Below, one piece after another: positions 33,045 through 41,506 of a stretch of 64,000 nucleotides of DNA. A program made the translations under genes and the position numbers. This DNA is from Bacteroidota bacterium (GTDB lineage Bacteria > Bacteroidota > Bacteroidia > Bacteroidales > Dysgonomonadaceae): contig JAEWGM010000033.1 in NCBI GenBank assembly GCA_023388315.1, forward strand, positions 1 to 64,000, written 5' to 3'. Numbering within the stretch: the stretch's first letter is position 1; each line of letters begins with the position of its first letter. A model generated the notes under the pieces. It did not search any database. It saw nothing but the letters and a program-made list of their open reading frames with translations, and was not told the origin of the DNA.

Positions 33045-33653
33045 TTATTGTTTAGAATATAATTCTACGATGAGTTGTTCTTTAATGTTTTCAGGGATAT
33101 CGGCTCTTTCAGGAATGTGCAATACTTTGCCGCTGAGCGTGCCTCTGTCCCACTCTAACCAAGGATATTTGCTGTGATTGAATCCTGCCAGAGCATTTGT
33201 AATTACTTCCAGTGATTTTGATTTTTCTCTTACACCCACAATATCGCCAGGTTTCACAGTGTAGGAAGGAATGTTCACTACGCTGCCGTTTACCACAATG
33301 TGGCGATGTGTTACCAACTGACGGGCTGCGGCTCTGGTAGGAGCAATTCCTAAACGGTAAACCACGTTGTCTAAACGCGATTCGAGTAACTGCAGCAATA
33401 CCTCACCGGTAATGCCACGGCTGCGGCTTGCTCTTTGAAATGTGAGGCGGAATTGTTTTTCCAACACTCCGTAGGTGTATTTCGCACGTTGTTTTTCACG
33501 CAACTGAATACCGTATTCCGATGTTTTTCTTCTGCGTGAGTTTCCGTGTTGACCCGGAGGATAGTTCTTTTTGGAAAGAACTTTATCGGGGCCGAATATG
33601 GGTTCGCCAAATTTACGGGCGATTTTTGTTCTTGGACCAGTATATCTTGCCAT
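33045..33653 (-). CDS. rpsD: Ribosomal protein S4
   Basis: 202 residues; primary 16S binding protein that starts 30S body assembly. The S4 RNA-binding motif LESRLDNVVYRLGIAPTRAA and TPVR-like HRHIVVNGSVVNIPSY are intact. No zinc-binding cysteines in the N-terminal region (MARYTGPRTKIARKFGEP), so it is the zinc-free form. A 163-bp gap with a short heptamer array separates it from rpsK. Confidence 0.97.
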   Translation of the reverse strand: MARYTGPRTKIARKFGEPIFGPDKVLSKKNYPPGQHGNSRRRKTSEYGIQLREKQRAKYTYGVLEKQFRLTFQRASRSRGITGEVLLQLLESRLDNVVYRLGIAPTRAAARQLVTHRHIVVNGSVVNIPSYTVKPGDIVGVREKSKSLEVITNALAGFNHSKYPWLEWDRGTLSGKVLHIPERADIPENIKEQLIVELYSKQ

Positions 33654-33787
33654 TTTTTACAAATTAAACTTTTTTACCGAAGCCTAAACTGTGCAGCCGC
33701 GATTACAGAGAAGTTGGTGGTGTAATCAAAATCACAGCTCAAGTTTCTGTTTGTTGAAACTTTTGATTTATTATTTGATGTTTTTTT

Positions 33788-33815
33788 AGCCTTTAGCCAT
33801 TAGCCAATCGCTATT
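33788..33815. repeat. Short heptamer array AGCCNNT between rpsK and rpsD
   Basis: Four units: AGCCTTT, AGCCATT, AGCCAAT, CGCTATT. Reverse of the TRGCNNN family at 39891-39946. It lies 1-30 bp past the rpsK stop codon inside the ribosomal cluster. Confidence 0.5.
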
Positions 33816-33816
33816 T

Positions 33817-34206
33817 TTATACTCTTCTTGCTTTGGGCGGACGGCATCCGTTGTGTGGTAGTGGCGTAACGTCAACAATTTCCATTACCTCAATACCGGC
33901 GCCATGTATGGTTCTGATTGCCGATTCGCGGCCATTTCCGGGCCCTTTCACATATGCTTTCACTTTGCGAAGGCCTAAATCGAATGCCGTTTTTGCACAA
34001 TCTTGCGCTACCATTTGAGCGGCGTAGGGTGTATTTTTTTTAGAGCTTCTGAAGCCCATTTTCCCTGCCGATGACCAGCTGATTACTTCGCCGTTTTCGT
34101 TGGTTAACGAAACAATGATGTTGTTAAACGAAGACGAAATATGCGCTTGCCCAATGGCGCTCACCTTTACATTTCTCTTTTTTGCTGCAACTGTTCTCTT
34201 TGCCAT
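33817..34206 (-). CDS. rpsK: Ribosomal protein S11
   Basis: 129 residues; platform protein of the 30S subunit that contacts mRNA near the E site. The C-terminal signature GIEVMEIVDVTPLPHNGCRP is complete, as is the GPGNGRESAIRTI block. Follows rpsM by 12 bp. Confidence 0.97.
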   Translation of the reverse strand: MAKRTVAAKKRNVKVSAIGQAHISSSFNNIIVSLTNENGEVISWSSAGKMGFRSSKKNTPYAAQMVAQDCAKTAFDLGLRKVKAYVKGPGNGRESAIRTIHGAGIEVMEIVDVTPLPHNGCRPPKARRV

Positions 34207-34218
34207 AATTATTTCCTA

Positions 34219-34599
34219 TTATTTAGTAGCTTTTTTCTTGTTAGCAACTGTTTTCTTTCTTCCTTTACGCGTACGAGCGTTGTTTTTAGTGCTTTGTCCG
34301 CGAACGGGCAAACCAATACGGTGACGGATTCCTCTGTAGCAACCAATATCCATCAATCGTTTGATATTTAATTGTACTTCAGAACGTAGATCACCTTCTA
34401 CTTTAAAGTCGTTTGAAATGATCTCACGAATGCGCGCTGCCTGATCGTCTGACCAGTCTTTCACTTTGATATCTCTATCAACTTCAGCTTTTTCTAAAAT
34501 GCTGTTTGCTGCACTGCGTCCGATACCGAAAATATACGTGAGCGCTATTTCTCCTCGTTTGTTCTGCGGCAAGTCAACACCTACAATTCTTATAGCCAT
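34219..34599 (-). CDS. rpsM: Ribosomal protein S13
   Basis: 126 residues; 30S head protein that bridges to the 50S subunit and contacts P-site tRNA. The helix-two-turn-helix region reads IALTYIFGIGRSAANSILE, and the basic tail RGQSTKNNARTRKGRKK reaches into the tRNA site. A 123-bp AT-rich spacer precedes it after rpmJ. Confidence 0.97.
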   Translation of the reverse strand: MAIRIVGVDLPQNKRGEIALTYIFGIGRSAANSILEKAEVDRDIKVKDWSDDQAARIREIISNDFKVEGDLRSEVQLNIKRLMDIGCYRGIRHRIGLPVRGQSTKNNARTRKGRKKTVANKKKATK

Positions 34600-34722
34600 A
34601 TAGTTTTATTAAATTGTTTTATTAAAATTCAATTGTTAATTGGTTATTATTCAATCGTTATTTAACTCTACAACGAATAACGGAGTCGCCAAATAACACG
34701 AAGTGAATAACCCTTCAATTAT

Positions 34723-34839
34723 CTATCCCTGGCGTTGTTTAAACTTGGGATTTTTTTTGTTGATGATATATAAACGACCTTTTCTGCGAACAATTTTACA
34801 GTCGTCTGTACGTTTTTTTAAAGATGCTCTTACTTTCAT
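34723..34839 (-). CDS. rpmJ: Ribosomal protein L36 (zinc-ligand-poor form)
   Basis: 38 residues, read on the minus strand as MKVRASLKKRTDDCKIVRRK to KFKQRQG. The usual CxxC...C...H zinc site is reduced to one Cys; the other positions are Thr, Asn and Phe. This is the C-minus form of L36, which folds without zinc and is common in Bacteroidetes. It lies between infA and rpsM, the standard place. Confidence 0.93.
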   Translation of the reverse strand: MKVRASLKKRTDDCKIVRRKGRLYIINKKNPKFKQRQG

Positions 34840-34844
34840 ATTTT

Positions 34845-34931
34845 TTAGATTTTTAGACTGTTAGATTTTAGACTTTCAGACTGTTAGCCTTGTGTCTATT
34901 CGTCTAATTTATCTGATTGTCTATTTCTCTG
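34845..34931. repeat. Inverted pair of 7-8 bp arrays, TTAGACT / GTCTAAT
   Basis: The left half (34845-34888) repeats TTAGACT: TTAGATTT, TTAGACTG, TTAGATT, TTAGACTT, CAGACTG, TTAGCCT. The right half (34889-34931) repeats the reverse core: GTGTCTAT, TCGTCTAA, TTTATCTGA, TTGTCTAT. The halves meet with nothing between. It fills the rpmJ-infA spacer. The same left unit is at 26504-26552. Confidence 0.65.
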
Positions 34932-34934
34932 CTG

Positions 34935-35153
34935 TTACTTGTATCTGAATGATATTCTCCCTTTTGAAAGGTCGTAAGGCGACATTTCCACGCGCACTCT
35001 GTCTCCGGGTAAGATGCGAATGTAGTGCATTCGCATTTTTCCTGAAATATGCGCGGTAATCTCGTGCCCGTTTTCCAGTTCCACACGGAACATTGCATTA
35101 GACAATGCTTCAATAATGGTTCCGTCTTGTTCAATTGCTGCTTGTTTTGCCAT
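34935..35153 (-). CDS. infA: Translation initiation factor IF-1
   Basis: 72 residues, the standard size, forming a single S1-type OB fold that occupies the A site during initiation. AIEQDGTIIEALSNAMFRVE and GKMRMHYIRILPGDRVRVE are typical. The stop codon is 4 bp from the repeat pair at 34845-34931; the map gene precedes it by 24 bp. Confidence 0.97.
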   Translation of the reverse strand: MAKQAAIEQDGTIIEALSNAMFRVELENGHEITAHISGKMRMHYIRILPGDRVRVEMSPYDLSKGRISFRYK

Positions 35154-35177
35154 TAATGCTGTTTCCTTTTTAAGTTT

Positions 35178-35954
35178 TTAGTTTTCTTGAATAAATTCAA
35201 ATGTCGATAAAATATCGGCTTTTCCATTTCGGATAGCGATGGTGTGTTCAAAATGTGCCGATGGCTTGCGGTCTTTCGTCCGCACTGTCCATCCGTCTTT
35301 TTCAAACACCACATTTTTGCTTCCCAAGTTAATCATTGGTTCAATAGCGATGCACATGCCGTTTTTCAAAAGCGGCCCGGTTCCCGGCCTGCCATAGTTT
35401 GGCACTTCGGGCGCCTCGTGCATGTTTCTGCCTATTCCGTGTCCAACAAGCTCACGTACAACCGTGTACCCGTTTTTCTCGCAATAGGTTTGTATGGTTG
35501 AACTAATGTCTCCAACTCGTTTGTCTTCCCTTGCTTGCTCAATACCTTTGTAAAGCGCCTCTTTGGTAACTTGAAGTAATTTTTTTACTTTCTCGTCAAC
35601 CTCGCCCACACAAAACGTGTAAGCCGAATCTCCGCAATAACCGTTTTTTTTGGTACCGCAATCGATTGATACGACATCGCCTTCTTGCAAAGGTTTATTG
35701 TTGGGAATACCGTGCACCACGTTTTCGTTAACGGAAGCACAAATTGAATTAGGAAAACCGCCGTATCCTAAAAATGTGGGAATAGCTCCATGATCTCTGA
35801 TAAACTGTTCGGCAATTCTATCGAGCTCCAGCGTTGTGATGCCGGGTTTGATGTGTTTTGACAACTCTCCGAGCGTCATTCCCACCAAACGGTTAGCGGC
35901 ACGCATAAACTCAATCTCCTCGTCGGTTTTCAGTATAATCGTTTTACTATTCAT
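35178..35954 (-). CDS. map: Methionine aminopeptidase, type I
   Basis: 258 residues; removes the initiator Met from nascent chains. The five metal ligands are in place: Asp in SIDCGTKKNGYCGDSAYTF (two), His in GHGIGRNMHEAPE, Glu in IAIEPMINLG and Glu in AHFEHTIAIR. It follows secY by 17 bp, the order also seen in other Bacteroidetes and Firmicutes. Confidence 0.97.
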   Translation of the reverse strand: MNSKTIILKTDEEIEFMRAANRLVGMTLGELSKHIKPGITTLELDRIAEQFIRDHGAIPTFLGYGGFPNSICASVNENVVHGIPNNKPLQEGDVVSIDCGTKKNGYCGDSAYTFCVGEVDEKVKKLLQVTKEALYKGIEQAREDKRVGDISSTIQTYCEKNGYTVVRELVGHGIGRNMHEAPEVPNYGRPGTGPLLKNGMCIAIEPMINLGSKNVVFEKDGWTVRTKDRKPSAHFEHTIAIRNGKADILSTFEFIQEN

Positions 35955-35971
35955 TTATCCAATTAAAAACC

Positions 35972-37294
35972 TTAATAAGCAGCTATCGATCCGGTGCGGC
36001 CTTTAATTTTGGCTCCCGATTTAAGGAAACCGTCATAATGGCGCATCATTAAATGACTTTCAATTTGCTGCAGCGTATCCAATACCACCCCAACCAAAAT
36101 GAGCAACGATGTTCCGCCGAAGAACTGGGCAAACTGCGAGTTAACTCCCATTAATCCGGCAAAAGCGGGCATAATTGCTACAATGGCAAGAAAAATTGAG
36201 CCCGGAAACGTAATACGCGACATAATGGTGTCGATATACTCCGCGGTTCTTTTTCCGGGTTTTACACCGGGAATAAATCCGTTGTTCCGTTTCAAGTCTT
36301 CCGCCATTTGCACGGGGTTCACCGTGATGGCTGTGTAGAAATAGGTGAAAGCGATAATGAGCAACGCGAAAATGGCGTTATACCAAAAGCTGGTAAAATC
36401 CATCAACGATGCTAAAAATCCGCCACCTTCCCTAGCTGTGAATTGGGCAAGCGTAATGGGTATAAACATAATTGCTTGCGCAAAAATGATGGGCATTACG
36501 TTTGCGGCGTTTACTTTTAAAGGTATGTACTGACGAACACCTCCATATTGTCTGTTACCTACAATTCGTTTAGCATATTGCACGGGCACTTTGCGCGTTC
36601 CTTGCACCAGCATAATAGCCGCCGCGGTAACCGCCACCAAGAACAACAACTCCAGCAAGAGCAGGATAAGCCCTCCGGGGGCGTTGATCAAGCGGTCGTA
36701 TTCTGCCACCAGCGCGTGGGGCAGTCGCGCGATAATACCAATGAGAATGATAAACGAAATTCCGTTTCCGATACCTTTATCTGTAATGCGTTCACCCAAC
36801 CATAGCACAAACATACTGCCGCCGGCAAGAATTACCGTGGATGGCAAAACCCAATCCCAAAAGCCACCGGGAATGGCGTTGCCAATGGCGCCGTACAAAT
36901 ATGCCGGGCCTTGAACAAGCAGTATGGCTACGGTTAAATAACGCGTGTACTGATTCATTTTGGTGTGTCCGCTTTCGCCCTCGCGTTGCATTTTCTGAAA
37001 CGCGGGAACGGCAATACCCAACAACTGCATCACAATGGAGGCAGAAATGTAGGGCATAATACCGAGCGCGAAAATGGATGCGTTTGAGAACGCGCCACCC
37101 GAGAACATATCCAACAAGCTCAACAAGCCGGTGCTGGCATTTGCCTGCAAGGCTTCCAGTTGAAGGGGGTTCACACCGGGAAGCACCACAAACGAACCAA
37201 AACGGTAAATTGCGATGAAAAAGATGGTTGTAAGAAGCCTTTTGCGAAGGTCTTCAATTTTCCATATATTTTTTACAGTTTGTACAAATCCCAT
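35972..37294 (-). CDS. secY: Preprotein translocase subunit SecY
   Basis: 440 residues with ten transmembrane helices, the channel of the Sec translocon. The first helix starts at LLTTIFFIAIYRFGSFVVLP, followed by the plug region GLLSLLDMFSGGAFS. The conserved cytoplasmic loop RNNGFIPGVKPGKRTAEY and the C-terminal LMMRHYDGFLKSG are present. Precedes map by 17 bp and follows rplO by 4 bp. Confidence 0.97.
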   Translation of the reverse strand: MGFVQTVKNIWKIEDLRKRLLTTIFFIAIYRFGSFVVLPGVNPLQLEALQANASTGLLSLLDMFSGGAFSNASIFALGIMPYISASIVMQLLGIAVPAFQKMQREGESGHTKMNQYTRYLTVAILLVQGPAYLYGAIGNAIPGGFWDWVLPSTVILAGGSMFVLWLGERITDKGIGNGISFIILIGIIARLPHALVAEYDRLINAPGGLILLLLELLFLVAVTAAAIMLVQGTRKVPVQYAKRIVGNRQYGGVRQYIPLKVNAANVMPIIFAQAIMFIPITLAQFTAREGGGFLASLMDFTSFWYNAIFALLIIAFTYFYTAITVNPVQMAEDLKRNNGFIPGVKPGKRTAEYIDTIMSRITFPGSIFLAIVAIMPAFAGLMGVNSQFAQFFGGTSLLILVGVVLDTLQQIESHLMMRHYDGFLKSGAKIKGRTGSIAAY

Positions 37295-37298
37295 TTTA

Positions 37299-37745
37299 TC
37301 AGAGTTTTACTGCGTTGCCACCAGCAGAAGTAATGGCTTCTTCGGCCGATTTGGAAAAAGCGTGTGCTTCTACTTCCAATTTTGCCGACAGGGTGCCTCT
37401 GCCAAGAATTTTCACTAAATGTTTGCGCGCAATAAGTCCCGCATTCATCAACACTTCAGGATTAATTTTGTCGATTTTTTGAGCATCGGCTAATTCCTGC
37501 AATGTTTCAAGGTTGATTGCTTTATATTCTACTCGTTTAAGTGGTTTAAATCCGAATTTGGGAACACGACGCTGCAATGGCATCTGTCCACCTTCGAAAC
37601 CGAGTTTCTTGGAATAACCCGATCTTGATTTTTGTCCTTTATGTCCTCTGGTTGAAGTACCTCCTCTACCTGAACCTTCTCCACGGCCGATTCTTTTACG
37701 GGTTTTGGTTGCTCCTTCAGCGGGTTTTAAATTCGATAAATCCAT
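37299..37745 (-). CDS. rplO: Ribosomal protein L15
   Basis: 148 residues. The Gly/Arg-rich N-terminal arm (GRGEGSGRGGTSTRGHKGQK) enters the 50S core, and the globular part shows GFEGGQMPLQRRVPKFGF. Assembly protein of the large subunit. 33 bp after rpmD, 4 bp before secY. Confidence 0.97.
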   Translation of the reverse strand: MDLSNLKPAEGATKTRKRIGRGEGSGRGGTSTRGHKGQKSRSGYSKKLGFEGGQMPLQRRVPKFGFKPLKRVEYKAINLETLQELADAQKIDKINPEVLMNAGLIARKHLVKILGRGTLSAKLEVEAHAFSKSAEEAITSAGGNAVKL

Positions 37746-37778
37746 TTTATATATTTCTTTTTATCGTTTATACACTAA

Positions 37779-37955
37779 TTATTCTATCACTGTTACCAAA
37801 TGGTGCACTTTTCTGATGAGCCCTCTGATAGAAGGGGTATCTTCGTGCTCCACCACATGGTTCATTTTGGTTAAGCCTAAAGCGTCTAACGTTCTTTTCT
37901 GATCTTTAGGAGCTCCAATTCTGCTTTTTGTTTGTTTTACTTTTATCGTAGCCAT
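37779..37955 (-). CDS. rpmD: Ribosomal protein L30
   Basis: 58 residues, read as MATIKVKQTKSRIGAPKDQK to HHLVTVIE. The fold is a short ferredoxin-like domain; the conserved motif LDALGLTKMNHVVEHEDTP is visible. Too short for most open-frame lists but it stands at the canonical position between rpsE (14 bp) and rplO (33 bp). Confidence 0.95.
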   Translation of the reverse strand: MATIKVKQTKSRIGAPKDQKRTLDALGLTKMNHVVEHEDTPSIRGLIRKVHHLVTVIE

Positions 37956-37969
37956 TGTCAGATTCTTTT

Positions 37970-38488
37970 TTATCCGTTAAATACTTTTTCCATATTCACA
38001 CCTCTGTTCTGTGCAACAGTCATAGGGTCTCTCAGTTCGCTCAGGGCAGCAATGGTGGCTTTTACCAAGTTGTGCGGGTTGGAAGAGCCTTTTGACTTCG
38101 CCAACACGTCGGTAACGCCCACACTCTCAAGTACCGCGCGCATAGCGCCACCGGCTTTTACTCCTGTTCCTGTAACGGCGGGTTTAAGAAAAACTTCGGC
38201 ACCGCTAAAACGGGCAATTTGCTCGTGCGGAATGGTTCCTTTATACACGGGCACTTTAATGAGGTTTTTCTTGGCAGCTTCCACGCCTTTTGCAATGGCG
38301 GTGGTAACTTCACCTGCTTTACCCAGTCCCCAGCCAACAATGCCGTCTTCGTTTCCTACAACAACCATAGCGGCGAATGTGAACGTGCGTCCACCTTTTG
38401 TTACTTTTGTCGTACGGTTAATAGCCACTAAGCGGTCTTTTAACTCTATATCGTTCGTCGTTTTTACTTTATTATTTACACCTGCCAT
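37970..38488 (-). CDS. rpsE: Ribosomal protein S5
   Basis: 172 residues. The N-terminal double-stranded-RNA-type domain reads VKGGRTFTFAAMVVVGNEDG-like (VTKGGRTFTFAAMVVVGN) and the C-terminal part carries VGVTDVLAKSKGSSNPHNLV. Located at the mRNA entrance, important for accuracy and unwinding. 5 bp after rplR. Confidence 0.97.
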   Translation of the reverse strand: MAGVNNKVKTTNDIELKDRLVAINRTTKVTKGGRTFTFAAMVVVGNEDGIVGWGLGKAGEVTTAIAKGVEAAKKNLIKVPVYKGTIPHEQIARFSGAEVFLKPAVTGTGVKAGGAMRAVLESVGVTDVLAKSKGSSNPHNLVKATIAALSELRDPMTVAQNRGVNMEKVFNG

Positions 38489-38493
38489 AATTG

Positions 38494-38838
38494 TTAAAAT
38501 TTAAGTCCTCCTTTACGAGCGGCGTCAGCCAGTTCTTTAATACGTCCGTGATACAAATAGCCGTTTCTGTCGAATGTTACTTTTTCAATGCCGGCTTCTT
38601 TTGCATTTTGCGCCACCAGTTCACCTACTTTTGCGGCAATCTCTTTTTTGGGGAGTTTGTCTTCGATTTTCAACGAAGAGGCCGCTGCCAGGGTTTTACC
38701 GGTTGTATCGTCAATTACTTGCGCATATATTTGTTTGTTACTGCGGAATACGCTTAAACGCGGGCATTCTGTGGTGCCGTGAACTTTTCCGCGGATACGG
38801 GTTTTTATTTTTTGTCTTCTTTCGTTCTTTGTCAACAT
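38494..38838 (-). CDS. rplR: Ribosomal protein L18
   Basis: 114 residues from the ATG at 38838 (an alternative ATG two codons earlier is less usual for the family). It binds 5S rRNA with L5. Signatures RRQKIKTRIRGKVHGTTECP and PRLSVFRSNKQIYAQVIDD are intact, as is the C-terminal FDRNGYLYHGRIKELADAAR. 21 bp after rplF. Confidence 0.96.
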   Translation of the reverse strand: MLTKNERRQKIKTRIRGKVHGTTECPRLSVFRSNKQIYAQVIDDTTGKTLAAASSLKIEDKLPKKEIAAKVGELVAQNAKEAGIEKVTFDRNGYLYHGRIKELADAARKGGLKF

Positions 38839-38859
38839 AATCATTACGGTTTACGAGCG

Positions 38860-39414
38860 TTATTTACCTGCAGTTTTACCGGATTTGCGGCGTACTTCTT
38901 CACCCACAAAGCGCACACCTTTTCCTTTATATGGTTCGGGTTTGCGGAATGAGCGAATTTTGGCACACACTTGTCCGAGTAATTGTTTATCACTGGATTC
39001 CAAAATGATAAGCGGGTTTTTATTTCTTTCCATTTTGGTTTCTACGCTTATTTCTTTGGGCAATTCCAACAAAATGCTGTGCGTGTAACCAAGAGAAAGT
39101 TCCAATATTTGTCCGTTATTTGAAACACGGTATCCCACGCCCACCAGTTCCAGTTCTTTGCGGAAACCTTCTGAAACGCCAATTACCATATTGTTAATCA
39201 AAGAGCGGTATAAGCCGTGCATGGCACGGTTTTCTTTTTCGTCGTTGGGGCGTTCAATGGTAAGGATACCATCTTCAACCTCTACCTTCATTCCGGGTGA
39301 AACTTGCTGATTGAGCTCTCCTTTGGGGCCTTTCAGCGTTATCATGTTATCGTCTGCCACGGTTACGGATACTCCTTTGGGCAGTTCAATGGGTAATTTT
39401 CCTATTCTTGACAT
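38860..39414 (-). CDS. rplF: Ribosomal protein L6
   Basis: 184 residues with the two alpha/beta repeats of L6. It binds near the sarcin-ricin loop and GTPase centre. The C-terminal signature KIRSFRKPEPYKGKGVRF is complete; the tail VRRKSGKTAGK is basic. 19 bp after rpsH. Confidence 0.97.
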   Translation of the reverse strand: MSRIGKLPIELPKGVSVTVADDNMITLKGPKGELNQQVSPGMKVEVEDGILTIERPNDEKENRAMHGLYRSLINNMVIGVSEGFRKELELVGVGYRVSNNGQILELSLGYTHSILLELPKEISVETKMERNKNPLIILESSDKQLLGQVCAKIRSFRKPEPYKGKGVRFVGEEVRRKSGKTAGK

Positions 39415-39433
39415 ACTTCTTCTCCTTCAAATT

Positions 39434-39829
39434 TTAATATACGTAACACAATACTTCGCCACCCACTTTTTGTTCGCGGGCTTCTTTATCTGTCATTACT
39501 CCATTTGAAGTAGATAATATGGCAATACCCAACCCGTTCAATACGCGGGGTACATCTTTGTAACCTGCATATTTTCTGAGGCCGGGAGTGGAAATGCGAA
39601 TTAATTTCTTAATGGCATTCACTTTGTTTACCGGATCGTATTTCAAGGCAATCATAATGGTGCCTTGAGGGCCTTCGTCTACAAACTTATAATTAAGAAT
39701 GTACCCTTTTTCAAAGAGAATCTTGGTGATGTCTCTTTTTAAGTTTGATGCGGGTATCTCCACCACACGGTGGTTTGCCTGAATGGCGTTTCTTAGCCGC
39801 GTCAAATAATCTGCTATTGGATCTGTCAT
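39434..39829 (-). CDS. rpsH: Ribosomal protein S8
   Basis: 131 residues; primary binder of helix 21 of 16S rRNA and repressor of the spc operon in E. coli. N-terminal DPIADYLTRLRNAIQANHR and C-terminal GLGIAILSTSNGVMTDKEAR are typical. The spacer to rpsN (129 bp) is unusually long and filled with a heptamer array. Confidence 0.97.
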   Translation of the reverse strand: MTDPIADYLTRLRNAIQANHRVVEIPASNLKRDITKILFEKGYILNYKFVDEGPQGTIMIALKYDPVNKVNAIKKLIRISTPGLRKYAGYKDVPRVLNGLGIAILSTSNGVMTDKEAREQKVGGEVLCYVY

Positions 39830-39842
39830 TATATAAAATTTT

Positions 39843-39872
39843 AAATTGATCCCGACTGCCGGGACAATATTT
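39843..39872. repeat. Palindrome in the rpsN-rpsH spacer
   Basis: TCCCG-ACTGC-CGGGA (39851-39865) is a small GC stem in AT-rich DNA. It lies between the rpsH start codon and the heptamer array at 39891. Confidence 0.35.
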
Positions 39873-39890
39873 AATAAAAATTCGTGCGGT

Positions 39891-39946
39891 TAGCTGCTAG
39901 CGGTTGGCTGTTGGCTGTTGGCCAAAAGCTAAGGGCCAAAGGCCAA
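39891..39946. repeat. Inverted pair of heptamer arrays, TRGCNNN, in the rpsN-rpsH spacer
   Basis: Eight unbroken 7-bp units: TAGCTGC, TAGCGGT, TGGCTGT, TGGCTGT, TGGCCAA, AAGCTAA, GGGCCAA, AGGCCAA. The left half shows RGC in this strand; the right half (CCAAAAGC to GGCCAAAA) reads TTGGCCT on the other, so the direction turns in the middle. The spacer lies inside the spc operon. Related short array at 33788. Confidence 0.7.
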
Positions 39947-39958
39947 AAATCGCCTCTT

Positions 39959-40228
39959 TTACCAGCTTGCTTTTTTCACCCCGGGTATCAATCCTTTCGA
40001 TGCCATTTCCCTAAATTGGATGCGCGACAAACCAAATTGGCGCATATATCCTTTGGGGCGTCCGGTTATTTTGCAACGGTTGTGCAAGCGTACCGGCGAT
40101 GCATTTTTAGGAATGCTTTGGAGCGCTTCGTAGTCGCCTTCGGCCAAATATTTTGCTCTTTTTTCGGCGTATTTTGCAACCATTCTGGCTCTTTTTACCT
40201 CGCGGGCTTTCATTGATTCTTTTGCCAT
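39959..40228 (-). CDS. rpsN: Ribosomal protein S14 (zinc-free long form)
   Basis: 89 residues. Without a CxxC pair, it is the C-minus form of about 90-100 residues. LHNRCKITGRPKGYMRQFGL is the conserved core. 3 bp after rplE; the following spacer to rpsH is enlarged by the heptamer array. Confidence 0.96.
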   Translation of the reverse strand: MAKESMKAREVKRARMVAKYAEKRAKYLAEGDYEALQSIPKNASPVRLHNRCKITGRPKGYMRQFGLSRIQFREMASKGLIPGVKKASW

Positions 40229-40231
40229 TAT

Positions 40232-40801
40232 CTACTGATTTTTTTGTTCTGTTTTAAACGGTAAACCAAATTCTCTTAAAAGGGCATATCCTTCTTCGTC
40301 GGTTGGTGCTGAGGTTACAAATGTGATGTTCATACCCAGCAAGCGAGAAATATTATCGATATTAATCTCGGGGAAAATAATTTGCTCATCAATTCCCAAG
40401 GTGTAATTTCCTCTGCCGTCCAGTTTTCCTTCAATTCCTTTGAAGTCGCGAATACGTGGCAATGCCACACGGGTTAACCTTTCAAGAAATTCGTACATTT
40501 TATCGTGACGCAATGTTACGCGCGCACCAATGGCCATTTTTTTACGCAATTTAAAGTTCGAGATGTCTTTTCTCGAATACGTTGCCACTGCTTTTTGGCC
40601 GGTAATGGCGGTGAGTTCGTTAATGGCTGTTTCGATGATTTTTTTATCGGCAACGCCAATTCCTAACCCTTGGTTTACAACAATTTTCTGCAATCTTGGT
40701 GCTTGCATGGTTGATTTGTAACCAAATTCTTTCATCAAAGCAGGAACAATGCGCTCTCTGTATTCTTTTTTTAAGTTTACTTGGTACGTTGTTTCGCTCA
40801 T
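40232..40801 (-). CDS. rplE: Ribosomal protein L5
   Basis: 189 residues; carries 5S rRNA and contacts P-site tRNA. PRLQKIVVNQGLGIG and the later SFKLRKKMAIGARVTLR-like core are clear (FKLRKKMAIGARVTLR). It overlaps rplX by 4 bp, indicating translational coupling. Confidence 0.97.
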   Translation of the reverse strand: MSETTYQVNLKKEYRERIVPALMKEFGYKSTMQAPRLQKIVVNQGLGIGVADKKIIETAINELTAITGQKAVATYSRKDISNFKLRKKMAIGARVTLRHDKMYEFLERLTRVALPRIRDFKGIEGKLDGRGNYTLGIDEQIIFPEINIDNISRLLGMNITFVTSAPTDEEGYALLREFGLPFKTEQKNQ

Positions 40802-41118
40802 TTGATTTCCTCCCCTGATTTTTTCGCGTAGCGCGTCATTTTACCTTTGCTGTTTTCTTTTCTGCCAATGCGCGTTGGTTTTCCTGTTTTGGGATCAACC
40901 AAATTCAGGTTTGAGATATGAATGGACGCTTCTTTTTTCTCGATGCCTCCATTTGGGTTTTGCGCACTGGGTTTTGCATGTTTGGATACGATATTTACGC
41001 CTTCCACCACGGCGCGGTTCTTGCTTACCAATACTTCAAGAACACGGCCCGTTTTTCCTTTGTCTTCGCCGGAATTCACGTAAACCATATCTCCTTTTCT
41101 AATATGTAATTTTGTCAT
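40798..41118 (-). CDS. rplX: Ribosomal protein L24
   Basis: 106 residues with the N-terminal KOW motif KGDMVYVNSGEDKGKTGRVL, an assembly initiator of the 50S subunit. Tail is basic. Overlaps rplE by 4 bp and follows rplN by 21 bp. Confidence 0.97.
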   Translation of the reverse strand: MTKLHIRKGDMVYVNSGEDKGKTGRVLEVLVSKNRAVVEGVNIVSKHAKPSAQNPNGGIEKKEASIHISNLNLVDPKTGKPTRIGRKENSKGKMTRYAKKSGEEIK

Positions 41119-41139
41119 TACCTGTGATTGTTTAATAGA

Positions 41140-41505
41140 TTAAAGAACTTCAGGAGCCAATGAAACAATTTTCATATTTGTGGTACGAAGCTCGCGCGCT
41201 ACGGGCCCAAAAATACGGCTTCCTCTCAACTCGCCGGCATTGTTCAAAAGAACGCAGGCGTTATCGTCGAAACGGATGTATGAGCCATCGGCACGTCTTA
41301 TTTCTTTTTTCGTACGAACAATAATTGCTCTTGTTACTGCACCTTTTTTAATATCGCTAGAAGGGATTACGCTTTTTACAGTCACAACAATAATATCCCC
41401 AACCGAGGCGTAACGTCTTCTTGTACCACCTAACACGCGAATGCAAAGTACTTCTTTGGCGCCGCTGTTATCGGTAACTTTTAATCTTGATTCTTGTTGT
41501 ATCAT
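41140..41505 (-). CDS. rplN: Ribosomal protein L14
   Basis: 121 residues, near the usual 122. LKVTDNSGAKEVLCIRVLGG and the C-terminal RGSRIFGPVARELR are typical; it forms inter-subunit bridges B5 and B8. One base after rpsQ. Confidence 0.97.
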   Translation of the reverse strand: MIQQESRLKVTDNSGAKEVLCIRVLGGTRRRYASVGDIIVVTVKSVIPSSDIKKGAVTRAIIVRTKKEIRRADGSYIRFDDNACVLLNNAGELRGSRIFGPVARELRTTNMKIVSLAPEVL

Positions 41506-41506
41506 C

